From contig CAMLMF010000213.1 of assembly GCA_946480995.1 (NCBI GenBank), positions 1 to 5,281 on the forward strand: a stretch of DNA of 5,281 bases, written 5' to 3'. How positions within the stretch are numbered: position 1 is the stretch's first letter; the number at the start of each line of letters is the position of its first letter. This document shows, one piece after another, positions 1-4,407 of the stretch. Position numbers and translations under genes: made by a program. The DNA is from an uncultured Bdellovibrio sp. GTDB taxonomy: Bacteria; Bdellovibrionota; Bdellovibrionia; Bdellovibrionales; Bdellovibrionaceae. Under the pieces are notes generated by a model. It ran no database searches, was not told the origin of the DNA, and saw nothing but the letters and a program-made list of their open reading frames with translations.

Positions 1-9
1 GCTAAATAG
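1..9 (+). CDS. Possible extreme 3' end of the preceding gene (rpsP by synteny)
   Basis: In frame 1 the window opens with Ala-Lys-stop (gct aaa tag). In most bacteria with this gene order the gene directly upstream of khpA is rpsP (ribosomal protein S16), and alanine/lysine-rich S16 tails are common. Three codons cannot identify a gene, and frame 2 stays open to a stop at 35-37, so the reading frame itself is not certain. The call rests on synteny only. Confidence 0.22.
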   Translation, partial: AK

Positions 10-23
10 TGGTTGGCAACGTG

Positions 24-44
24 CCCGATTTTGTTAAAATCGGG
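24..44 (+). other. Perfect intergenic hairpin upstream of khpA
   Basis: CCCGATTTT (24-32) and AAAATCGGG (36-44) form a 9-bp perfect inverted repeat around a 3-nt loop, extendable by a G-T wobble (23/45) and a T-A pair (22/46). No T-run follows the 3' arm, so it does not look like a standard intrinsic terminator. It lies between the presumed rpsP stop and the khpA ribosome-binding site. It could stabilise or terminate the upstream transcript's 3' end, or be a processing site; the function is inference. Confidence 0.5.
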
Positions 45-69
45 TAAGTAACTATCTATTGGGGGTAAT

Positions 70-309
70 ATGGATAGCTTAAAAGACCTCGTAGAGTTTA
101 TGGCAAAGTCTCTTGTAGACAAGCCTGACAACGTCGAAGTTGATGAAATCCCTGGTCAGCAAACCACTCTTCTTGCTTTAAAGGTCGATAAAGAAGACCT
201 TGGTAAGGTTATTGGTAAGCAAGGAAAGACTGCTGCGGCGATGAGAACAATCATCCGTGCGGCTGGTACAAAGCTTAACAAGCGTTACCACTTGGATATC
301 GTAGAATAA
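70..309 (+). CDS. khpA: KhpA-type KH-domain RNA-binding protein
   Basis: This 79-residue protein is a single type II KH domain, the usual size for the KhpA/YlqC family (about 75-80 aa). The GxxG loop that contacts RNA is visible as GKQG at residues 49-52, inside the typical context LGKVIGKQGKTAAAMRTI. Residues 63-77 contain the closing helix and strand. In other bacteria KhpA pairs with KhpB (Jag/EloR) and binds many transcripts, affecting cell elongation and division; the partner gene is not in this window. The location just after the presumed rpsP and before rimM is the classic position for this gene. The ATG at 70 is preceded by a G-rich ribosome-binding site (GGGGG at 61-65, 4 nt spacing). 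A strong terminator follows, so khpA probably ends an rpsP-khpA unit or is partly read through into rimM. Confidence 0.93.
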   Translation: MDSLKDLVEFMAKSLVDKPDNVEVDEIPGQQTTLLALKVDKEDLGKVIGKQGKTAAAMRTIIRAAGTKLNKRYHLDIVE

Positions 310-310
310 A

Positions 311-330
311 GAGCAGGCGTAAGCCTTCTT
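311..330 (+). other. Small GTAA-capped hairpin downstream of khpA
   Basis: AGGC (315-318) and GCCT (323-326) pair around a GTAA loop (319-322). After a C/T mismatch, further pairs G313-C328 and A312-T329 extend the stem. GTAA is a GNRA-type tetraloop. It sits immediately 3' of the khpA stop codon and about 30 nt before the strong terminator. It is weak alone and lacks a T-run; it may protect the 3' end of the khpA mRNA. Confidence 0.3.
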
Positions 331-356
331 GTTCTAAAAAAATAAAGTCTCTAGGG

Positions 357-385
357 AAGGGGTTGTCGTAAGGCAACCCCTTTTT
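357..385 (+). terminator. Strong intrinsic terminator between khpA and rimM
   Basis: GGGGTTG (359-365) pairs with CAACCCC (374-380). The stem extends inward through T366-G373 and C367-G372 to close a GTAA tetraloop (368-371). At the base, AA (357-358) can pair with TT (381-382). Five T residues (381-385) follow directly. This is a textbook Rho-independent terminator on the + strand. It implies that rimM is served either by its own promoter or by read-through from rpsP-khpA. Confidence 0.9.
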
Positions 386-408
386 ATTTAAAGAACCTGA
401 AATAGAAT
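381..408 (+). promoter_or_regulatory. Tentative promoter for the rimM-trmD-rplS unit
   Basis: A -10-like TAGAAT (403-408) matches the sigma-70 consensus at 5 of 6 positions and lies about 24 nt before the rimM start. The best -35 candidate at 16-nt spacing is TTTTTA (381-386), only 3 of 6 and overlapping the terminator T-tract. The call is mainly contextual: the preceding terminator makes a new promoter here likely. The element could equally be chance in AT-rich DNA. Confidence 0.25.
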
Positions 409-431
409 TTTACAGGTCGTTCGGAGTGAAG

Positions 432-947
432 ATGAAGTTAGTAGGAAAAGTACGCGAAGCCCATGGCCTTAAAGGCGATCTTTACGTTCTTATATTTTCT
501 GGTGATATTTCTTGGGCAAAAAAAATGAAAAGCTTTGGGCTTAAAGCCAAAGATTCTGACGATATCAAAACTTTCGATGTCGAAAGAACCAAGCCTTTCA
601 AAAAGGGCATCATCGTTAAAGCCAAAGAGATCGCCGATCGCACGGCGGCTGAAGGTGTTGAACACATGGAATTCTTCGTTGAAGACGACTTGTTTGTGTC
701 AAAACCTGGTGAAGGAATTTACTTAAACGAAATCAAAAATTTTAAACTCAAAGACCCTGAACAAAAAGTTCTAGGCGAAATCGTGGGTTTTTCTTCCAAT
801 GGTGTGCAAGATCTTTTAGTCGTTGAAGCCAATGGCAAAAAAGTTGAAGTTCCTTTTGTTGATGCTTTCATCAAAAAAATCGATTTCAAACATCAAGCCG
901 TCGTGATGGATTTGCCTGAAGGGCTTTTTGATATCGAGAATGCGTAA
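432..947 (+). CDS. rimM: 16S rRNA processing / ribosome maturation factor RimM
   Basis: RimM binds ribosomal protein S19 and assists maturation of the 30S subunit head. The 171-residue protein has the usual family length. The N-terminal RimM domain begins with MKLVGKVREAHGLKG, matching the family signature (V)GK(I/V)..AHGLKG at residues 4-15. The C-terminal half (about 92-168) is a PRC-barrel, with the recognisable stretches VLGEIVGF and DLLVVEANG and the closing VPFVD...VVMDLPEGLFD. The family's usual YYxxDLIG segment is degenerate here (IYLNEIKNF). ATG at 432 was chosen over an in-frame GTG at 426. The Shine-Dalgarno GGAG (423-426) lies 5 nt before the ATG and would be partly consumed by the GTG start. 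trmD begins 4 nt after the stop, implying translational coupling. Confidence 0.95.
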   Translation: MKLVGKVREAHGLKGDLYVLIFSGDISWAKKMKSFGLKAKDSDDIKTFDVERTKPFKKGIIVKAKEIADRTAAEGVEHMEFFVEDDLFVSKPGEGIYLNEIKNFKLKDPEQKVLGEIVGFSSNGVQDLLVVEANGKKVEVPFVDAFIKKIDFKHQAVVMDLPEGLFDIENA

Positions 948-951
948 GTAA

Positions 952-1779
952 ATGCTTCGTGTTGATGTGATCACTCTTTTTCCCGAGATGATTCAAGAGG
1001 CCGTGTCCCACGGAGTTCTTGGTCAGGCTTTAAAGAAGGATCACCTCACAGTCGCAGCCCACACGCCACGTGAATTTGCCAGTGATCGCCATCGCACTGT
1101 TGATGACCGTCCTTTCGGGGGCGGTGACGGCATGATTATGCTGGCTGAAACCTTAGAAAAATCCATTCAAAAAGTGCAACATAAGAATTCCAAGGTTGTC
1201 TATTTGTCTCCGCAAGGAAAGACTTTGACCGACGACTTGGCTCGCGCCTTTTCCAATGAAGAACATCTGGTTTTAATTTGCGGTCGTTACGGCGGCATCG
1301 ATCAACGCATAATCAACGCCTACGTCGACGAAGAGGTCTCTATCGGGGATTATGTCTTGTCGGGTGGCGAGCTTGGCGCCTTGGTCATCATAGACGCTGT
1401 GGCGCGCTTTATTCCTGGCGTTCTTGGTCACGAAGATTCTGCACACAAAGATAGTTTTTCAACGGGGCTGCTAGAGCATCCGAACTTCACGCGTCCGCGC
1501 GAATATCTCGACCAAGAAGTTCCGGAAATTTTATTAAGCGGCAATCACAAGTTGATTGAAGAGTGGAAAAACAAAGTGTCAGCACTCGTGACCTTGCAAA
1601 AGCGCCCTGATTTATTTTTAGAATACATCCATCAAGAAAACCTTAAGTACCAAGCTTTGAAAAAGAAGAAAACGAAGGCTCCGCTGGTTGAGTTAAAGTC
1701 CTTCTTTATGAGTCTTTCCGAAAAAGAAAAGCAGGCACTCGGGCTTCACGATTTGACTGAGGAAGATTTCAATGTCTGA
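952..1779 (+). CDS. trmD: tRNA (guanine-N1-)-methyltransferase TrmD
   Basis: TrmD methylates N1 of G37 next to the tRNA anticodon using S-adenosylmethionine, which prevents +1 frameshifting; it is a homodimeric, trefoil-knotted SPOUT enzyme. Family blocks are clear: [12 protein letters not shown] (2-13), [14 protein letters not shown] (50-63), VYLSPQGK (83-90), [12 protein letters not shown] (108-119), [12 protein letters not shown] (130-141), RFIPGVLG (152-159) and the [18 protein letters not shown] block (165-182). R152 and D167 align with the E. coli catalytic R154 and D169. The normally conserved Glu of GRYEG (E. coli E116) is Gly at residue 114. At 275 aa it is longer than the usual 240-255, with a basic KKKK segment and extra residues after RPDL near the C-terminus. 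The start is 4 nt after rimM with only a weak ribosome-binding site, suggesting coupling; the 3' end overlaps the next gene by 8 nt. Confidence 0.97.
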   Translation: MLRVDVITLFPEMIQEAVSHGVLGQALKKDHLTVAAHTPREFASDRHRTVDDRPFGGGDGMIMLAETLEKSIQKVQHKNSKVVYLSPQGKTLTDDLARAFSNEEHLVLICGRYGGIDQRIINAYVDEEVSIGDYVLSGGELGALVIIDAVARFIPGVLGHEDSAHKDSFSTGLLEHPNFTRPREYLDQEVPEILLSGNHKLIEEWKNKVSALVTLQKRPDLFLEYIHQENLKYQALKKKKTKAPLVELKSFFMSLSEKEKQALGLHDLTEEDFNV

Positions 1780-2356
1780 GCAAACTCCCTATGTTCCACG
1801 TTTAGCGATTGGCTTGGTTCACTATCCGATTCGCGATCGTTTGCAGAAAACCGTGGCTACGAATGTGACTAATTTCGATATCCACGATATCGCCCGCGCA
1901 GCCCAAGTGTACGGGGTGGAAAAATATTACATCATTCACCCGATGCAAGAGCAGCTGATGTTTGTAGAACGGGTTTTGGATCACTGGAGAACCGGGCAGG
2001 GCTCTAAATTCAATCCTATGCGTAAAACCGCTTTAGGCTCGGTCAAAACCGCGGAAAGTGTGGAAAAAGCGATCGCGGACTGGAATGTCCCAGACTGTCT
2101 GACCATTGCGACCTCGGCGCGGGTGGAGTGGGCGAAAAAGAAGTATGCATTTGCTGAGCTGCGCAATGAAATGCATGTGGAAAAGAAGCCTGTTTTTATG
2201 CTATTTGGTACTGGTTTTGGAATGACGGCCGATCTAATCGGGTCTTGCTCAGGGGTTTTGGAGAGTATTCGAGGAGCCCCACCCGCGGATTATCGCCATC
2301 TTTCTGTTAGGTCAGCAGTAAGTATCTGTCTTGACCGACTCATGGGTCCATGGTAG
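1772..2356 (+). CDS. SPOUT-class RNA methyltransferase (Methyltrn_RNA_4 / PF09936 family)
   Basis: This 194-residue protein resembles the SAM-dependent RNA methyltransferase family PF09936, whose target is not established to my knowledge. The N-terminal block [14 protein letters not shown] (10-23) and the block [20 protein letters not shown] (33-52) match the family's LxHYPV and TNxDIHDIARxxxTYGV signatures. The C-terminus carries the SPOUT cofactor-knot features: LFGTGFGM (GTGFG at 146-150), [18 protein letters not shown] (165-182) and a final [11 protein letters not shown] 1772 lies inside the end of trmD in another frame, with a strong Shine-Dalgarno (GAGGAAG, 1759-1765) embedded in trmD codons. 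In some delta-type proteobacteria I recall this domain being fused to TrmD, so coupled translation would fit a shared pathway. The substrate is unknown; tRNA is a reasonable guess from the neighbour. Confidence 0.85.
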   Translation: MSEQTPYVPRLAIGLVHYPIRDRLQKTVATNVTNFDIHDIARAAQVYGVEKYYIIHPMQEQLMFVERVLDHWRTGQGSKFNPMRKTALGSVKTAESVEKAIADWNVPDCLTIATSARVEWAKKKYAFAELRNEMHVEKKPVFMLFGTGFGMTADLIGSCSGVLESIRGAPPADYRHLSVRSAVSICLDRLMGPW

Positions 2357-2407
2357 ACCCTTGTTTTACTTTTGTGAAAACTGACAGCTATAAGGGATTT
2401 AAGCAAA

Positions 2408-2791
2408 ATGGCTACTACTAAAGAAACAAACCTGATCCGTCGTGTAAGCGTTAAACCTGCTAACAAAAACATTCAATCTTTCAGCTCTGGCGATACTGTT
2501 AACGTTTTCGTTAAAGTAAAAGAAGGCGAAAAAGAACGCGTTCAGCTTTACAAAGGTATCGTGACTAAGATCCAAGGATCTGGCGCTCAAAAAACTTTCA
2601 CAGTTCGCAAAATTTCTGCGGGTGTGGGCGTTGAAAGAACTTTCCCGTTTGCATCTCCAGCTCTTGATAAAGTTGAAATCGTAAACATGGGTAAAGTACG
2701 TCGCTCTAAACTTTACTACCTTCGTGCTCTTGAAGGTAAAGCTGCTAAAATTGAATCTGAACTAGTTACTGCTTCTAAAGCAGCTGAATAG
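2408..2791 (+). CDS. rplS: 50S ribosomal protein L19
   Basis: L19 sits at the 30S-50S interface, helping form an intersubunit bridge. The 127-residue product contains the whole bL19 fold: [18 protein letters not shown] (25-42), [10 protein letters not shown] (44-53), [18 protein letters not shown] (64-81), and the hallmark [21 protein letters not shown] (96-116). About 11 extra residues ([12 protein letters not shown]) extend the C-terminus beyond the typical 115 aa. Codon use is biased (many gtt, gct, aaa, cgt), as expected for a highly expressed ribosomal gene and unlike the methyltransferase gene upstream. The Shine-Dalgarno AAGGGA (2392-2397) is 10 nt before the ATG. It follows the SPOUT gene by 51 nt and is followed by a strong terminator, so it ends the rimM-trmD transcription unit. 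Confidence 0.97.
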   Translation: MATTKETNLIRRVSVKPANKNIQSFSSGDTVNVFVKVKEGEKERVQLYKGIVTKIQGSGAQKTFTVRKISAGVGVERTFPFASPALDKVEIVNMGKVRRSKLYYLRALEGKAAKIESELVTASKAAE

Positions 2792-2821
2792 TTTTTAGTT
2801 AGTTCAACAAAAGCTAAATTG

Positions 2822-2853
2822 AAAGACCTAGAACATGTGTTCTGGGTCTTTTT
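2822..2853 (+). terminator. Intrinsic terminator after rplS
   Basis: AAAGACC (2822-2828) pairs with GGTCTTT (2845-2851). The stem continues through a T-G wobble (2829/2844) and AGAAC (2830-2834) with GTTCT (2839-2843), giving a 13-bp stem with a 4-nt loop (2835-2838). The 3' arm runs into a T5 tract (2849-2853). This marks the end of the ribosomal/tRNA-modification operon. Confidence 0.92.
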
Positions 2854-2886
2854 GCGTTTCGGGGGTGGTGAAATCCCTTCTTTTCA

Positions 2887-2898
2887 TTTTCTAGAAAA
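2887..2898. promoter_or_regulatory. 12-nt perfect palindrome in the rplS-rnhB intergenic region
   Basis: TTTTCTAGAAAA is identical to its reverse complement. It lies between the rplS terminator and the rnhB start, about 70 nt upstream of the start chosen here. Its position would suit an operator for a dimeric regulator, but the sequence is AT-rich and of low complexity, and no second copy or clear promoter was identified nearby. The regulatory role is speculation. Confidence 0.25.
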
Positions 2899-2969
2899 CC
2901 AATTACGCACAAAGTTCCCCAGTGACTCAATATATTCCTCCTCTTAAAGTCTCACTTCTAACGAGGAAA

Positions 2970-3683
2970 ATGAAATCCATGAGTTCCATCAAGAAAACCG
3001 CAGCGCTGAATAAAAAAACTCTTTCAAAAAAATCGTCATCTAAAAGCGACGACAAAAAAACTGCAAAAGTAAAAAAAGAAGTCCTTCCCAAAGTTGAATG
3101 GCGTGATTTTTCTCCAGCACCGATTATCGGCGTCGATGAAGTAGGGCGTGGTTGTCTTGCGGGGCCCGTGTACGCGGCGGCGGTGATTTTTAAGTCTGAT
3201 GTGGCCAATGACTTGGTGACAGATTCGAAACTTTTGTCCGAAGAGCGGCGCGAAGAATTGGCCGAAATTATTTTAAAAGAACACCATGTGGGTATTGGTT
3301 GTGCAACGGTTGAAGAAATTGATGAGATCAACATTCTTCAAGCGTCGTTATTGGCCATGAAGCGTGCGATTGAAAACTTAGGCGTGACCTCGGGTCATGT
3401 TTTGGTTGATGGCAATATGAAGATTCCGAATTTGCAGGGCTTTGAGCAGACTCCCATTGTAAAAGGAGATTTGCGTGCGGCCCCGATTTCAGCGGCCTCG
3501 ATTGTTGCTAAGGTCACGCGCGATCGTTTGATGAAAAAACTGGCGGAGCAATATCCTCACTATGGATTCGAAGCGCACAAGGGCTATTCAACGCCCGTTC
3601 ACAAGCAAAGCATCGTCGCCCACGGGCCGTGCGAAGTGCACCGCAAGTCCTTTGCCGGTGTTAAAGAATACGTCCTCGCCTAA
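2970..3683 (+). CDS. rnhB: Ribonuclease HII with lysine-rich N-terminal extension
   Basis: RNase HII cleaves the RNA strand of RNA-DNA hybrids and starts removal of single ribonucleotides misincorporated into DNA. Numbered from ATG 2970 (237 aa), the core starts near residue 50. It shows the type 2 signature [20 protein letters not shown] (52-71), the DSK motif (85-87), LVDGN (145-149), the KGD of [22 protein letters not shown] (164-185), and HKGYSTPVH near the end. The DEDD catalytic residues are D56, E57, D147 and D167. Ahead of the core is a roughly 45-residue Lys/Ser-rich tail (12 Lys in residues 8-36) absent from the usual enzyme of about 200 aa; it may help nucleic-acid binding. Start choice is uncertain: ATG 2970 has GAGG (2963-2966) at short spacing, ATG 2979 is 12 nt from it, and an in-frame GTG exists at 2922 without a ribosome-binding site. 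The 3' end overlaps or abuts the yraN-type gene. Confidence 0.95.
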   Translation: MKSMSSIKKTAALNKKTLSKKSSSKSDDKKTAKVKKEVLPKVEWRDFSPAPIIGVDEVGRGCLAGPVYAAAVIFKSDVANDLVTDSKLLSEERREELAEIILKEHHVGIGCATVEEIDEINILQASLLAMKRAIENLGVTSGHVLVDGNMKIPNLQGFEQTPIVKGDLRAAPISAASIVAKVTRDRLMKKLAEQYPHYGFEAHKGYSTPVHKQSIVAHGPCEVHRKSFAGVKEYVLA

Positions 3684-4020
3684 GTTGCACTGGGCCCACC
3701 AGCGGGGCCTGGATTCAGAACAGCACGTTCTAGATTTTTATCAAAAAAAAGGTTGTCAGATTTTAGCGCAAAGGTTGAAAACGCCATTCGCTGAAGTCGA
3801 CTTGTTGTTTCGCGCACCCGAAGGACATGTTTTGATGGTGGAGGTGAAAACCGCGAATCTTGCGGTTTATCAGGCACATCGGATCTCATGGAAACAGAAA
3901 GCACGCTTGGTGCGGGCCTTGCAATTTTTGGCCGCGCGGTTAGATTGTTTGGTGGAAGTGCACTGGGCCTTTGTCACAAAAGACGGGGCGGTCACAATCA
4001 TTGAAGACATCAGTGGTTGA
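3658..4020 (+). CDS. yraN: YraN / UPF0102 family nuclease-fold protein
   Basis: The product resembles the UPF0102 (YraN) family, whose fold is related to Holliday-junction resolvases and PD-(D/E)xK endonucleases; its cellular role is not settled. From the GTG at 3658 it is 120 aa, close to the usual 115-130. Visible family features are an N-terminal helix with [16 protein letters not shown] (17-32), AEVDLLFR (45-52, where the family usually has GEIDL), and LMVEVKTA (59-66). E21, D48, E62 and K64 form the expected acidic/lysine nuclease-like pattern. The start is uncertain because no ATG lies nearby. GTG 3658 overlaps rnhB by 26 nt, while TTG 3685 starts 1 nt after the rnhB stop and would give 111 aa; neither has a strong ribosome-binding site, suggesting coupling to rnhB. 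rnhB-yraN adjacency is common in bacteria. Confidence 0.85.
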   Translation: MLKNTSSPKLHWAHQRGLDSEQHVLDFYQKKGCQILAQRLKTPFAEVDLLFRAPEGHVLMVEVKTANLAVYQAHRISWKQKARLVRALQFLAARLDCLVEVHWAFVTKDGAVTIIEDISG

Positions 4021-4052
4021 CGAAGGGCCCTTGTTTCGAGGGACAATGAATC

Positions 4053-4391
4053 ATGCAGAAAATAATTCTAGTTCTTTGTCTTCTGTTTTCCCAAGTGCCA
4101 CAGGCTCAGGCGCAAAATCTTCGTTCCTTCGTGAAGAGCTGTGCGTGGGGCACTCTTTTAGGAGCAGGTGCTGGGGTTGTCAGTCTGGCCTTTGTCGATA
4201 AACCCGGAGAGTCTTGGGGTAATGTCGCTAAAGGGGCTTCACTCGGTCTTTATGCCGGTATCGGTTACGGTTTGTATGATATAAACCGTGAACCAGAAAA
4301 ATATCAACAACCAGATTTTGCTATCGCACCCACCTTCGTTGACGGCAAAATGGATGGCTTACAAATGGTCGGTGTTCTTTATTCTTTTTAA
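4053..4391 (+). CDS. Small exported glycine-zipper-like protein of unknown function
   Basis: I do not recognise a named family for this 112-residue protein. It starts with a plausible Sec signal peptide: hydrophobic IILVLCLLF at residues 4-12 and an A-x-A site (A18-Q-A20) before QN. The mature part has two glycine-patterned hydrophobic segments. The first is residues 33-48 (G33, G37, G39, G41) and the second residues 58-75 (G61, G65, G69, G71, G73), resembling glycine-zipper membrane-associated proteins. A single mature-region Cys is at residue 30; it is not in a lipobox. The chain ends VGVLYSF, an aromatic terminus reminiscent of outer-membrane proteins. The ATG at 4053 has a good Shine-Dalgarno (GAGGGA, 4038-4043; 9 nt). 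It follows yraN by 32 nt on the same strand, so it is probably cotranscribed with rnhB-yraN, and it converges on the lptD-like gene. Confidence 0.7.
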   Translation: MQKIILVLCLLFSQVPQAQAQNLRSFVKSCAWGTLLGAGAGVVSLAFVDKPGESWGNVAKGASLGLYAGIGYGLYDINREPEKYQQPDFAIAPTFVDGKMDGLQMVGVLYSF

Positions 4392-4407
4392 AATGTTCTA
4401 AGAAATT

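Noticed and set aside
426..428. GTG as the rimM start
   Set aside because: It shares its first base with the GGAG Shine-Dalgarno (423-426). ATG 432, two codons later, has proper spacing and fits the family N-terminus.
2365..2394. Possible promoter for rplS (TTTACT 2365-2370, 18 nt, TATAAG 2389-2394)
   Set aside because: The -10-like TATAAG overlaps the Shine-Dalgarno AAGGGA of rplS and would place the start only a few nt before the ATG. The resemblance is more easily explained by the ribosome-binding site in AT-rich DNA.
2903..2936. Sigma-70 promoter for rnhB using TATATT (2931-2936)
   Set aside because: The -10 match is 5 of 6, but the only -35-like element (TTACGC, 2903-2908) is at 22-nt spacing. 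It is too weak to list as a feature, though a promoter must exist nearby.
2927..3334. Open 135-codon reading frame on the minus strand over rnhB
   Set aside because: It lies entirely antisense to the conserved rnhB gene, has Ser/Phe-rich composition produced by the reverse complement of Lys-rich codons, and has no recognisable domain.
3562..3657. Long N-terminal extension of the YraN protein from ATG 3562
   Set aside because: This stretch is a frame-shifted reading of the conserved rnhB 3' end, has no YraN similarity and would create a 122-nt overlap. The family domain starts after about 3685.
3971..4201. 76-codon frame overlapping the end of yraN and the start of the exported-protein gene
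   Set aside because: It spans two better supported genes in another frame, has no ribosome-binding site or domain, and has a composition typical of an out-of-frame translation.
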